A DNA stretch of 64,000 nucleotides. It comes from Thunnus maccoyii (lineage: Eukaryota; Chordata; Actinopteri; Scombriformes; Scombridae). The stretch covers positions 17,696,501 to 17,760,500 of the forward strand of contig NC_056540.1 of assembly GCF_910596095.1 (NCBI RefSeq), in the 5' to 3' direction. Positions 11,424 to 25,801 of the stretch are shown one piece after another. Position 1 is the stretch's first letter. Each line of letters begins with the position of its first letter. The position numbers were made by a program, and so were the translations under genes. The notes beneath the pieces were generated by a model. It had not been told where the DNA came from, did not search any database, and saw only the letters and a program-made list of their open reading frames with translations.

Positions 11424-13351
11424 AGGAATAGTTCAACCCTTTGGTAAATACACACATTAACTTTCTTGCTGAGAGTTGAATAAGAAGATTGAAACCACTT
11501 TTATATGTGTCTGTTAAATGTGAAGCTGGAGCTTAGCTCAGCAGAAAAGACTGAAGCTGGATTTATGGTCAAAGCAATGGGTTAAGAGTCCCGCCCTAGA
11601 TACCGATGGCGTATGTTATGTTATGTTATGGGTAGGCCATATCATGCTTTAATCATATTCTTCACGGTAACTGTGTTTACATTCAGAGGCTACACTCTAC
11701 ACACAAACAAAATCTGCCTACCAGCACATTTAAAGCTCATTAACTAACACATTGTATCTTGTTTGATTAAAACATACACAAACAGAAATGTAAAAATGAC
11801 TATTTGCAGTGTTGGAGGGAGTTACTGGAGCTGTTTCTTGTTGGACAGTTTATCCATCTGCAACAAGTGTAATATCAACAAGTTGTAGTCATGAGCTGGG
11901 CTATTTCTATTTCTAAGGCCTTGGTCACACCTGGCATTAAAATGTGTCTTAGGTGATCCGATCACAAGTGGACAGCTCTAAGTGCAAATGTGAATGTACC
12001 CAAGACTCACTGAGGACGCATTGAGATCCAATCACTCAGACCACATTTGGAGGTGGTCTAAGCTGCAAATGGCCACATTCTTTTAGCAGTGTGTATGCAA
12101 ATGTGTCCTGGGCCACACTGAAGAACCACCTACTCAACCCGACGTCCTGTGAGTAAGCAGAATTACGTACTCATTCACGCACCAATAGCGTCATATTAAA
12201 GTGCGAAATAAGGTCGCATCGCCCACTGAGCCCCCCTAATTTACCTAATTTATGTGCACTTGTTTCATTTGAGCCTCAGTGTGAGTCTGTACTGCGTTGC
12301 AAATGGAAATGCTGCACATGTTTATTTGCATATAGAGCCGAGAAGTGAAATCTGATCAGAAGTGGTCACTTGAGACGTAGGTGGAGACGCACGTTAATGC
12401 CAGGTGTGAACAGGGCCTAAGAGTGGAGTCACTGCTGGTTGCCAGGGTGACAACATGACTGGGTCACACCAGCTGTTTGTAAATCCATCACTACGTCTGT
12501 ATGTAAAGTCCTTCCTGTTCTTAGTAACTGACCTACTAACTAGTTTCAAACTAGTGATTTACTAAATCAGGTTGCACCAACTAGTAAACACTTGACTATG
12601 TAAAGAGGAAGTGACTTTTTCAAGGGGCCAAAAGATAAAATAAACGCAAGTGCCAATCTTGTGTGAATGTAGGCTTTTATTTATTTATATGTGCATACCT
12701 GGAAAAATATGTGTGTTTTAGGATTAGTAGTATTCATGTAGTTTACAGTGGGGGAGGAGGGGATATCTGAGATAAGTGATTTGGTATTTAGTCTAAAATT
12801 ATTGGCAAGTATTAAGTAATTTGAGGTTTTGTGTGTTTTTTCTGTAAAGTATCAGGTCAGATATGTCGACATGTCAATCTGAACGGGTCATATATTAGCA
12901 AGCTAATGTTAGCTTTGTCAGTTCATTCATCTAGCTTACGCATCAGTTCCACCTTAGTAGGTGTAAATGTTTATTAACAACTCATCTCTCCGTAACAACT
13001 AATTTGTGTGGTGCAACCAGTTTTAATTTAGTGATGTGTAAATCTACACTAAGTAAATTCTCATCATTAGGCTAACGTACAGCTGGTGCAACCGCCTTCT
13101 GGACCACAACTCATTTTTACACTTCAGTTTTTGTACAAATCAAACAAATGAGATATAATATATTAATTAGTGAGCTTTAGAGGTTCTGGTACAGGCAGAT
13201 TTTGACAGAGTCAGAGCTGCTGTTTGCCTGCTCCGTGTCTTTATGCTACACTAAGCTAACCAGCAATAGCTTTAAAGGACAGATATGATAATGGTATCAA
13301 TCTTCTATCTGCAAGAAATGAGCGTATTTCCTCACATGTGGAACCTTTCCT
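11424..13351. mobile_element. MITE-like element enlarged by a nested insertion
   Basis: The left end 'ggaatagttcaaccctttgg' followed by 'gagagttgaataagaagatt' and the right end 'ggacagatatgataatggta' ... 'tgagcgtatttcc' are inverted versions of the same terminal region. The same ends occur in a compact copy at 57,983-58,146 and a 0.5 kb copy at 16,262-16,805. Here they are 1.9 kb apart and flank another complete element (11,917-12,417). That both ends belong to one insertion is an inference. Confidence 0.55.
11917..12417. mobile_element. Nested 501-bp element with TAA duplication, PIF/Harbinger-like
   Basis: The first 24 bases (from 'ggccttggtcacacctggca') match the inverse of the last 24 with two mismatches. 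Both ends are flanked by the direct repeat TAA (11,914-11,916 and 12,418-12,420). A 3-bp TWA target duplication and GG-starting termini fit the PIF/Harbinger superfamily. It carries no transposase, so it is non-autonomous. Confidence 0.7.
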
Positions 13352-14294
13352 ATAAACACAGAAAAGTTAGGTTTTATGAAAATGATTCTATTCTAAAATA
13401 CTTTAAGATTGTGTTAAATATTTCTTTCTATGGCGGGAAATCGTAAAAAAGCGGTACAAATGAGCGAGCACTGAATCAAAAGCAGCATAGAAGTGAATGG
13501 TAGGCTATGTTAAGGGACCAAATACCACAATAAGTGTAAGCGTGTGTGTATGTGTGTTATTGACCACCTCTCTAACTGGACAGTAAGCACTGTTGTAGGG
13601 TTACTGTAACTGAACAGCGGACTTCTGATTACTCAGCAATACCCCTTTGCCTGTTCTTTCCAGTGCTCATCCGCTGACTCACGCCTATTCCCGTCTTCCT
13701 CTCCTTTTCTTCCTCTTCCTCTCCTCCTATGTGCCCTCTTCATCCCTCTGGCCATTTCCTCACTCTCCTTTTGTCTTTTGCCCTTTCAGAAAGTTTCCCT
13801 TCTTCCTTCAGAGAAAATTAATGTTTGCTGATTCACACATCTGGGGTCGCTGAATCAGTTTTCAATCAATGGCTACACTGTCTGTTTCTCTGCCTGTCAC
13901 TCAGTCTACCCGTGTGTGTGTGTGTGTGCGTGTGTGTGTGTCTAACCACCTACAGTGGTATTTCTGTTGATCTATGAGCCGTGAAGTCCGGTAACTCAGC
14001 CCAGTCTCAGTGTGTCTCGCTCAATGAGCTGCTATGTGCATTAGACGGGTGACAGTGCTAGTAATGTGTTGGCTTTGTGTGTGTTATATTCCATTAGCGC
14101 TTCTGGTGACCTGCCAAATAATCATTCATTCACTTATTCCAGTACAGCATGAATGAATGTGTTAAGTACGAATGTCTGTTAAAGCTTTTGTTTTCGTTCC
14201 CACTCCGATTTTGTGCAAATAATAGATTATTAATAGACTGCACATTTGTGTGTTTTGTCTTTTTTTTTGTGTGTCCCAGCGCGTCTCATTTGTC
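13352..14294. other. Downstream flank of clcf1
   Basis: Presumed 3' UTR and downstream flank of the minus-strand gene clcf1. I did not see a convincing minus-strand AATAAA close to the stop codon. A TG microsatellite sits at about 13,912-13,941. A CT-rich stretch at 13,640-13,810 gives an open frame that I take to be compositional. Confidence 0.5.
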
Positions 14295-17200
14295 TCAACC
14301 TCGGAGTCTCTTCTTGAGGCGGTTAAAGTCCTTCGCTGATCGCCACAGCCAGCTCTGCAGCTCTCGCAATATCCAAAACCCCTCCACCTTCCTGGCGAAG
14401 TCGTTCATCGTCGGCCGCACCGAAAGGAGCGAAGAGGAGGCGGCAGAAGAGGAGGTGGAGGAAAGGAGCGGAGTCAAGGGAGGCGAGAGGAGGGAGGTGC
14501 CCCTTTGTAAAGACAGAGGGACAGGCTGGGGAAGAAGGGTGTGCTCCTCACCTGCTCCAAACTGGTAGAGGAGGGAGAGGGTGGATAGAGGAGGTTGGAG
14601 GGTGGGGGAGAAGAGGGAGCGAGGTGGCCGGCGCTGATGATGCACAGTAGAGAAGGAGGTAGAGGAGGATGAGGAGGTACCCTCCATGTCTATTTGCCTC
14701 TCCTCCTCCAGTAAAAACCCCCTCCCTCTCTCTACATAAACACCATCTTCCTTTCTAAGTGTGTCTGGGTGATGTAAGTTGAGATTGTAGCTGTATTGAT
14801 TGTTGTTGTTGTTGTTGTTGTTGGTTTGGATGATTGGTTGTAGGAGGGAGCTGGTGCTCTCTGTGCCCGGGTACGACACACTGACCGTGGGTTCAGGCTG
14901 CCTCTCTCCCTCCTCTCCATCCTCGTTGATACTCAACAACCGCCTCCTCCTCCCTGATGTCTCTGTCCCTCCCTCCCACTCAAGCTCCTCCTCTTCCTCC
15001 TCCCCTGCTCTCCCTTCTTCGCTGAGGGCCCATTTCCAACTCTCGGGCTCTTCCCTTCTCCCTCTCCTCCCTCTCTCTCCTCTTCCCTTCTCCCTCGATC
15101 TGCCACTCCTTCCTCCAGCTGCGGTCGCCTCTGCTCTCCTCCCCTCTTTCCCTCTCTTTTTTTCCATTACGTCCACGGTGAGGCCATCCTCCCTCTCTCC
15201 TCTGACCATCCTCGTACCGCTATGTCTTTGGTTGTTACGCTGACCGGACTCTGTCCTTGTCCCAGCTCTGGACCTGTACAGGCTCTGGCTCATCAGTGGA
15301 GCTGGTCGGTCTCCCCCCGTCCCCCTCTGAAGGTACTGCAGCCCGCCAGTGTTCACATCACTTCCTATGTCTGAAGATGAAGGAGGAAGCGCGTAACCTA
15401 GAGTGGTCATCAGTGCAGATATGGAGCCCAGCAGCCCATCGAGACCTGTGCAGAAATGCAGCAGGGAGGTCTTGAGGGAGGGGCAGAGGGTGGAGCGGGC
15501 AAGCTCCCTCACAGCCGCTAACAGGACAGAGTAGGCCTTTTGGTTCTGGGCGAGCCGGGCTTGGTTCTCCAGGCCATGCCACAGCTCCAGACGGGTGGCG
15601 GCACTGGGTAGGGTCAGGGCCGTACTGTTGGGCCGCGGGGGGGAGAAGTCCTTCTCGTTGAATGGGGGGCCTAAGTAAGTCAGCTGGAGGAGATAAACAG
15701 AAATAAGAGGACAGGATGAAAAGGTTTAAAGGATCATTCTTATTGGCAATAGGGCATCATTCCTATTAGTTGTCATAACACTATACTCCCCAAAGTATTT
15801 GCTGAGAATCGGAAACATGATAACATCACTACAACGGAGTCTGACAAGAAAAAAATACAAGTGAACAGATGTTCAGACGGGTTGTAAACAAGGCAACGCT
15901 TTAGCTAGATTATCTAAACCACTTTATTGAGAGGTAAAACTGAACGTCATAAAAGTAGTTACACAGGAAAACTGTGTGTGCACAATTACAACAATTATGG
16001 TAGGTCAAATTTGAAGCAGAACTCAGCATTTGAACTGCATGGCATACTTGAAAATATAACGTTAAAGATTGGCTTAATTTTGTCTTCCAAACCTTTGGCT
16101 TGAATAAAACCTGTCAGTCTTTCCACATCAGACTTATTTTTAGCTATGATAGCGTGTTTAATGATGATATGGTATGATATGTAAATATATAGGATGTTGG
16201 GAGATAAAATGATATCTGCACTGTCTCATCTCACACCTCTGTTTTTTTCAAAGACATATTTTGACATATTGGTAAATAAGCATATTGGCTTTCTTTCCAA
16301 GAATGAGCTGAGAGGATAGAAATCATTCTCATGTCTGTGCGTTGACTGAGAAGTTAGAGCTGTAAGGCAATTAGCTTAGCTCAGCATAAAGACTGGAAGC
16401 AGTGGGAAACAGCTACCCGGGCTCTACCTAGTTTGCTAAATCCATACACAAACAAACAGAAATGCAAAAACAATTTGAGGTTTTACAGAACGTCACATGG
16501 TGTAATCATTTCTTGGCCAGGAGCAGTGACTTCCAGAGTTTTGTTGATGTGGTGTGGACTGATAAAGAAATAGCTCAAGAAATAGCTAAAGCATGTAACT
16601 CCTGCTAAAACCACAAATGGTCATTTTTACATTTCAGTTTGTGTACGGATTAAATATAGCCAAGCTAACTGTTCCCATCATTTCTGGTCTTTGTGCTAAG
16701 CTAATTGCCTCCCAGCTGTAGTTCCACACTTCATGCAGCCACATGAGAGTGGCATCAATTTTAGCTTCTAACTCTTGGCACAAATTCTCATATTTAATAT
16801 TCATATTCTAATTGAGTTCATTCAGAGCTGAGCTACCTTTCATGAGGTGTTCATGTTTTTCTGTCTATATGTACAGTACACATGTAAATGTATGCAAAAC
16901 TGAAGGTGCAATAAAACCATTTACATAGAAGAGGACGTGGATTTCTGTGTTCCATGTTGGCTTCAATAAAAATTAATAAATGATCGTATTAAACACAGGC
17001 AGGATGATATCACAAAAAAGTGGCTCACATATACATCTTTGATTTCCTTCAGCTGATACTCCAGGTATTTGGTCAGCTCGTACGTGCTTTCTATCGAACT
17101 CCTCTCACTGGCCAGGTTGTGGGAAGGATCCAGGGCCGTTGCCATGGCAGCAGCCAATAGCAAGACGAGGTGGTTTTGGTGGACTGTGGAGAGGACACAT

Positions 17201-18009
17201 AAAGACGGTGATTAAAACTCAGACACTGTGAGATGTTTCTTCAATGACACACATCTTGGGAGTCCGAGTGACAATTAGCACACTGCAGAGGTATTTATAA
17301 TCATAACAACGAGGTGAAATTTATCTCAGCCATCATTTTCTCAGACATTTTGTGATTATTTATGTTGGAGGCTGAGTTTTTAATGAATTTGATGATTTAA
17401 GAGCTCAACAGACAAAAATCACCTCCAGCAACAGTTTCCAAGCTTTGCTCCAGTCGCTGCACCATCACACTGTTTATAGGATTTCTTTTCTTTTTTTTTT
17501 TTTTTTTTTTTTTTTTACAATATTCTGGTTTATTTCTTTGTCTCTATGACGATGGCCTCGTATGTTTACATATTGCTAGGTCAGAGTCATCTGACACTGC
17601 CAATAAACCTTTTTCCATTTCCAATCTAATTTTAGCGGTTTCTGGCTGTCGGAGGTTTACTCTGGCTTCAAATAAAACCTCACTTAATAGCTTTAGACAG
17701 TCAGACAAATGGCTCCTATGTTCAATGCACCAGTCTGTCAGGCAAACAGCCGCTTCAACGCACAGACACATACACACACATATGTTCATTCCTGATGAGT
17801 ATCCCAAAAAACATGGACATGTGGCTTTCTTTACAATCACAAACATTAATGTGTTTGCATCAGTTGTATGTTTGCTGTGGAGGTCTTGTTTAGTTTTCAG
17901 AGTGTTTGTGTAGGTGTTTTATGTTACTGTGTGAGTGTCTGTGAGAATGTTTGTACCCGTAATTATATATGTGGATTAGAGTCACATTTCTGTGAGTGTA
18001 TACAATGAT

Positions 18010-18072
<63 letters not shown>

Positions 18073-21000
18073 GTAGGTGTGTGTGTGTGTTTGTGAGGGG
18101 GGTGGGGTTGTAACACTGGAAACCTCTTAGAGCCTCTGTCTCTGGTTTCAAACAGAGAAAATTGGAGCTGAAAGGTGGTTTTCAACATTAAGGAACTTCA
18201 TATTCGTCCACTTCTCTCCATCCTGTGCGTGTTCACCCTGGACGCTTTCACTTCCACACTCTCTCTCCCTTTATTCTCTCTCAACACTTCCTCGGCCCCC
18301 TCAGCTCAAGCACAGCACACATTTCTTTTGTCGTCTCTGCTCTCCGTCATCCTTTTCCATCCTCTCTGTGCTCTCTCTCATCCGCCCTCCCCTCCAGACA
18401 CCCGGATGGTAGGCTATGATTCATGCATGAAAATTATGGGCAAAACTGCCGTGCTGCTGTTCAACAGGTGTGAAATATGTATTGCACAATGTGTGTGACC
18501 CTGTCAGGTTTCTCTCTTTCGCTCACTCTGTCTTTCTCTGACGTAGACACACCTCAGGCCTCCCGTTGCTTCGCTGGTTTAATCCCTTTCTTCCCTCCGA
18601 CTAGTCCCACTGCACTTAAACTTTCCTTTCCTTTCTCGTTGCACCTTTCTCTGTCTCTTCCTGTGTTAAGTTTAACGTTCCTCTCGTTTTTTTTTTCTCC
18701 TTCTTCTCCTCTCAACTCTCTTATCTCTTTTCTGCCTCGGGTCAAAATAACAGCAGCCAATTAACCCCGATTAGCTCTACTGCTCCCACTCTGCTACCCC
18801 TTTTTTTTCCTCTCTTTCATCTGCCCGTCATGACGGGCCCCCAGCTTGAATAAGGGACTTTAAATGAATAGCTTGAACACCTAGCAAAACATTTACCCTC
18901 AACACATTGTTGGTGGTTCTAAGAAAACAAGTTCTGACCTAAAACAGTCAACACCTTTTTCCCTCTGACTCAACCACTTATATTTGACATATCGGCATGC
19001 ACTCCCAAACAGGGTTGGGTAGAAACTTACTTGAAAACATGTTATTACGCTATACTACTCAATACACAAAAATGCACAGTCTGTTTTACTTACAGTAAAA
19101 CAAAAAGCTGGAAGCGCTTTATAAAATGTGTCACAGAAGAAAATAAATGTGCCGGATGAAAAATGATTAGTGCAGTTTTCTCTCTTGTGTGTTTCTACTC
19201 AAGCATGTCAAAGTAATCAATCATGACACATGAGGTTAATCCCTTTGATTATGTTACAAATGGAAATGATGACATGGCAGCAACAAGTAACTGTGATGAT
19301 TTTCAAAGTAAAATACTAGCATATCAAGCTCAACCTCACTGGAAAAAAAAAAGTTGTATTCACCAAATCACTTGAGTTTTAATAACAGATTGAATGACAG
19401 ATTGGGAAACTGGCAGTTTCCAATTAAAATAGGATTAGAAACGCTTGTCATCATCAGAGTGAGACAAAAAGTGAACAAACAAGAAAAAACAGCCCCCTTC
19501 ATAGCACCTGTTGAACCTGAGTTTTCAGCTACATCAAAGCGTCTTCCCAGACTATTCTCTACAAGTCTGTGGTTGGGCCTGGGCCACTCCCGCACACACC
19601 CTGAAATCAGTCAACTAGGACAACCCCCGTCAGCCTCCTCCAAGCTCTTCAACCACGAAGCCTCATCACCTGTCAGAAGCAATAAGCATCTTTCAGCAAA
19701 GCCTGAACATTTGGAGCTCATCAAGCCACTGGCTTGTCCAACCGAACATCCTCCGTCGGCATCAAAACACCCCGAAATCAGCACGACCCTGCTGACTCTC
19801 AGAGTAAACAGCCCTGGAGGAAAAGGACACACAGTGTGCATTCAGAAGTAATAAACAGGTACAGGGGAAAAAAAGGAGCCTGGGATAGAGAAAGAAAATT
19901 CTCCTTGGCAAAAATGAACCCAAACTGTTTCCTTTTGTCTGTAGCCACATGGTCGGAGATGATTGCCAGACGTGAAAGTCTCTTGTTGTTTTGACTGACA
20001 TGTCTAAAAGCATCCTCCGCTGTGGCTAAAAACAACAACTCTTTTGTACGAGCGGCGTAAACTGAGATAACTCAAACCCAGAGCCATGTTATTGTTATAT
20101 AATATTATACTGTGTAACTACAATATAGTCGGCATATTGCCTGACTTCAAGGTGAGCCCTGCAGGCTTGGGGCTGCGTCTGTGTACCTGGCAGTGGGAGC
20201 ACACTCCGCAGGGCAGGGTTGAAACCAGAACATTCTCCGTGGGAGGATTGCATTACAGCAACACAGGGGTTCCCTACAACGTCTGACCGTGACCTGCCTC
20301 TGTGCACTGGCGTGTGTGTGTGACTCTCATACACATTTTGGCACACATACACACATTAAGGTTACACATATGCACACGCAGGGGAGCTCCATTATTCACA
20401 ACAGATCGTATTTTTTATCTACGGTTTGTTCGCTAATGTAAAGTCAGATGTGGCACTCTGCTGTCTGGCTGCCATGTGCACAGCAGAGCTCGACATGAGG
20501 TTCGGGCGTCAGAGCTTCAGGGATCCAAATAGGTCAAAATTAAACCCTGCACAGGGGATCCAGAATTGAATTTTGGGGCGTAATGTTGCATTCAGGGCCA
20601 AACAGAGTCTTGTAGCACACTTGACATTTTACACTCTCAGACAGACAATGTTTTGGTAAACCAGTGACCCACTGTTTGTGGGTGTTGTACTACTTCCATC
20701 CAAGAGGACTAGTATTTCATCTTTCCCAACATGCACCACCATGTGAGGTTTTAAACACGCACGTAAACATAATTTGGTATTGTGGGAAAACCATGTGCAA
20801 GTAAATCTCTCCAGTCTGGTCCAGGAAAAACTAGCTCCAGTGCCAAAAGAGGTTGCCCTCCACTGCTCTAACCACTTGAAAGGAGGTCTTAAACAGAGAG
20901 GAAACATCAGTAACTGGAAAAAGTTATGTTTCAGGACCAAATTACACAAAAAAGTTGTTTGCAGTGCGACTTTGATTAGTATCTCTAAAGTGTATTGTTA

Positions 21001-24000
21001 TGGTACAGTTTTGATAAGAGTGGACTATAAGATTTGATTAGATTTAACATTAATCAAGCCCTGCAGCCTGACTTTGTAAAAAAGTTTAGGCACCAGTCAT
21101 TGAGTTGCAGGCTCGATGAGGAGTGGAGACGTATCATCTCACTCTTCACACGTCTGTGGTGTCTATAATTACTCTGCTGCACCAGAGATAATATTAGACA
21201 ACATAAGGCTGATAATCCAGGCTTGTTTCATGCTGTATAGTCACCTCAAGTTAACTGTCCTCTGGATGGGAGATCTCGATTTGAATTCGACTTCATCTCA
21301 ACTCCTATTCAAACTTTATAAAAGCATGTGATTATAATCAGATTTCAGTTGCCACAGCCTCAGTTTATAAAGTCGGTTTATTTCCAAAATGCTACGCGTT
21401 CACTGTAGAAAGACAAAGATCCTGTAATAAAATATTCTAACGCTGCGTTCATGTTTATTGTAGTTCAGACTATAATTACGAGCTACTCAGAGGCTGATGC
21501 GAACAGATGTTGACATCAGCCTCTGAGTTATCATTTTGAGTTAGAGATATTACGAATTTCTGTCAGTTTTCTACTTGGTGAAAAAAACTAGCCTGCAGAC
21601 ATATAAACAGATTATTGGCTAAATGGCTGCAAAACTGCCTTCACTGACAGTTACATCTTAGTAAAATCTAAATAAATATTAACACTAATATAAGTGGTTC
21701 AACTCATTCAGAGGGAGCTGTTTGTTTTAATGTGGTTTGATAACAAACAGCTACAAATAACAGACCATTTAACTAATGTAACTACAAGGCTAACAGTTAT
21801 CGTGGACTAACAATAAGTGAACACTCTCAAATCAGAATAACAGGAAGTTTTATTGTCCTTCTTCCCATTCGGTCAACGTTGCATGAATGCAGCATAAACT
21901 CAAGGTTCACTTACTATCTTTTTCCAGAGCTAGTGGCCATATCCCACAGCCTTCATCAGCAACTGAAACTCAATCAGGTGTCACCACTGTGACTGAAGTG
22001 CTTTGCTAATGTCTTGTGATGACACCTGATCAAGTTTCATTCGCTGTTTTTTACAACAGTTAAAAATTAGTCTTTTGTCAAAAAAACTGGCACATTTAAA
22101 GTGGCTTTGATCAGGGTCAATTATGTCTGTAAAAAATAAAATAAATAAAGAAGGTTGTGACATGTAAAGCTTCAGAAAAGGTTTGAGAGTGAGCTTTAAC
22201 TTCAGTATTTTATAACAGATATGTGTTTCCAAGATTAGGAAAAAAGTGGGTCCATCATTCAATATCTCTAAAAATTTAGATGCTGTAACCAGTAAATATA
22301 ATGTAAATATAATGACTTTCCCTTGTTATCTATTATTTTATAAAAACAATATTTATTACTTTCAATATTTCATTCATCTTTTCATTTTTTCATGTGTCTA
22401 CCGTGGCAGAGACAGAGCTGGAGGCTCGTTGTGTCTTTGTTGATAGAAAAACACCCATCAGACCTGTTTGTCTCCTAGTTCCATAGTTTTTTAATTACTC
22501 TCTTGCACTGTACCTGGTGGCAATTTGGCCTTCTTTCATAACACTTATCCTAAACATAAACACACCTGTGCAGGGTGCCACGGGCGAACACGTGCATCAA
22601 CAGACGGACGTTGAGTGTGATAGAGTCACAGTGGAAGTGGACAGAGCCATGCGTTGGGCTGACAGCGGGGTGAGTGAGGTGAGTTTGGGGTGATTGGGTA
22701 GTGGGGGTGGAGGGGGGCTTGACAGTCTGGGGTCAGGGTCGGTGTTGTGTGTCTGTGTACAGTTAGAGGCCAGATTTATGAGCAGTCTGTACTCAATCAA
22801 ATGTGCATTCCTCCACTAACTCAACACACACAAAAGAGCACACACACGTGCACACATATGCATCCAGAATGTGCACTGGAGTGTAGATCCATGTATGCAC
22901 AGACATTACACTGAATAAGTCCATATAAACAAACCATTGTGCACTCACACACATGCACACACACACAAAAGCATGCACACACATACACTTTTCCCATCTC
23001 TTCTCCCTTGAGATTCTTTCCTCTGGAGTTTGTTCATGCTGAATTTCCGATTGATCCTCTTGGCACTGGACACACACTGAGGTTGCCAAATAACATCAAT
23101 GAACCAAAAACAAAGTCAAAAGAAAACATTTTTTTTTAGAAAAATCCAATAAAATTTATGTTTATGCCCAGAAACTGTCTGTGCAACCATCTCTCTCTGG
23201 TCGTTATCTCCAGGTCCGTTGTTTAATTCCCCACTGTTTGTCTCCCTCTTCACCTTATAAGCCAATGTACTATATCTATGCCTTTTTTTTTTAAAAATCT
23301 GTGGATTCCAGTCGCTCCAGGGTTTATCGCCATGTTTGGTTTCAGTTTCTTTGTCGCTTCATCTTCCTCCCTCTCTCTCTAAATCTCCCTGAAACGTCAA
23401 ACTTGCATTTAAAGTCTCCTTCCTTTCTCTCCCTAATTGCCTTTACCCTCTCTTCCTTTCACTAATTGGCTCCACTCGTTCCCTCCATCTACATCTCTCA
23501 TTCCCTACTTCCTCTTTGTCAGACCTACAGTTTTTAATTTACCTCGTAACCCCACTCTTAGCCTCACCCCAGTTACTCCCCATCTCTACCCCAGGGGATT
23601 CTCTTTTAAAAAAAAAAAAAAAAAAATACCGAAAGCAGAAAATCAGACAAGAGCGCTCTGCTGGATTTCAGTTTTGCTGTTCTGTCTCTGCTTGAAGAGA
23701 GAAAGCAGAGGTGGAAAGTAAAATGAGTACAGCTCTCACGGCTCTGAGGAAGTGCTTTTCAGTACGGAGCTGAAAATATTAGCCGATTAACAGTCGGTAA
23801 CTATTCTGATGAAATGAATTAATCATTTAAGACCCTTTTCAAGCAAAAAATGCAAAACATTTTCTGAAATTTAAAGATTTGATGCTTTTCTTTGTCTCAT
23901 GTGATAGTGAACGTAATATATCCGGGTTTAGGAACAAGCAATTTGAAGATGTCATCTTGGGTTTTTGTGACTTTTTTGTGGATGTTGTAATTTTTTCACT

Positions 24001-25249
24001 ATGTTCTGACTTTCTAGACCAAACAACTTATCAATTAATTAAGAAAATGATCAGAATATACCACTTTATACTTAAACTTTGTTTCATTTCACAGGCAAAT
24101 ATTGCACTCTTTTCTCCACTGCATGCATTTTACAGATATAGACTTGCTGCAGATTCAGATTTTACAATCTAAAATGAGCATATAATACATGCACTGCATT
24201 GTTAGTCAATTAAACTACTCCACAGTATATAAAAGCTTAAATCTATCTCCACCCTGACCAGCTACAACATTAAAATGCTGCTTACGTATTCATCCATCAG
24301 TAATAATGATTTAAGGTTATAATAATAGAGAATGATAGGCTGCCTGAGACATTAATACTGTTCAACTGTAGAAGCATTTCTCACACCTAAAAATACATTT
24401 TGCTTGTAATACTTAAGTTCTGCTTGAGTAAAATGTTGATTTCTTTTACTTGTAACAGATATTTTTACATTTTTCATTAGGTGAAGGACCTGACTTCCAC
24501 TACTGCTGAAAAGGGAGGAAAGATATTTTGAAGGATAGAGACAGAGGGAGGAGGAGGAGGAGGAGGAGGAGGAGGAGGAGGAGGAGGAGCAGGAGGAAGA
24601 GAGGATTTGAAAGGAAAGAGGGAGAGGAAAAGGAGTTGGTGGAGGGAGAGAGAGAGAGAGAGAGAGAGGGGGGAGCCGGTGAGGGAGAGTTTTTCTGAAG
24701 CGAGGGGCCATGTTAATTTGGGAAAAATGTAAACAGCATGTGTAACTGTTCAAAGCGTGACCGACTCATTTTATATCATTCCCCCCTTCTCTCTCCTCTC
24801 TCTTCCCCTCTGGGTGCTGCTAACTTCTGTCAATCGGGAATCTGCACTGCATTAACCCCTCTTCTGCCAGTTCACCCCCCTCCCTCCCCCCCCATCTCTC
24901 TCTCTCTCTCTCTCTATTTACTTTTATCTGCCTCTACCTCTCTTTACTCTCTCTCTCCCCCTACATACACACACCCTCCCCCCTCCACACATCCTCTTCA
25001 CATCCCTATAAATATATATACTGTGAAGAATTGAGGATGGCGCTGAGCGAATCAAAAGATGTGAAAGGTTCACTTTTTTTTTCCTCTCTTTTCCACATCC
25101 TCCTCGCTCACTCTCTCTTTCTTTTCTCTCTTCCTTTGTGTCCTCCTATTGGCCGGTGTGTTTTCAGCTCTCTGTGTCCAACACACACTAACGCTTTTAT
25201 CTGAAACACACCGACACTAATTCAACCCTCCCAGCAATAACAGGCCTTG

Positions 25250-25303
<54 letters not shown>

Positions 25304-25765
25304 AGGATCAGACACACACACAGAGGATAGGGTATTTGAAATGGAAGAAAAATGTGTTTTCCTCTACATGTACCTGGGGAGGTGAATGTGTGTGTGTGTA
25401 TGTGATGAAAGACAACAAGTCAACAGCTGAACTTTCTTTGTATTTATTTGCTCAAAGTATCAGGGGGAGCAGCAGTTTGTGCACTCAGCTCTTTATTTAT
25501 TGTCCTCCTAAAGTTACACCAAATTTCGCTGATGGCCGGCTGCAGTTCTCATGACAGGATGAGGGGAGCAGAGAAGGAGGATGATGAGAAAGGAGGAAGA
25601 GAGAGAGAGAGAGGGAAAGAAAAAGAGGAACTTGGTGATCTTTTTGTTCAGCGCATCATTTCACACAACCACCCTTCAATCTTTGCTTTCACCACCTTTT
25701 CCTTCCTTTCGGACACGGAGCAGCAGCCGCACCAGTCATCCCAAGGGGAAAAGATGTGTGTGTGT

Positions 25766-25801
<36 letters not shown>

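Noticed and set aside
14149..15243. Plus-strand open frames opposite clcf1 exon 3
   Set aside because: They are antisense shadows; the minus strand encodes clearly recognisable CLCF1 helix sequences at both ends of the exon.
18012..18069. TG tracts as CRISPR-like or tandem coding repeats
   Set aside because: They are simple dinucleotide microsatellites; the TH and CV repeat peptides have no biological meaning.
19354..19851. 165-codon plus-strand open frame in clcf1 intron 1
   Set aside because: No recognisable family, no splice sites arranged around it, and no Kozak-type start. It has mixed composition, so I would revisit it only if transcripts exist.
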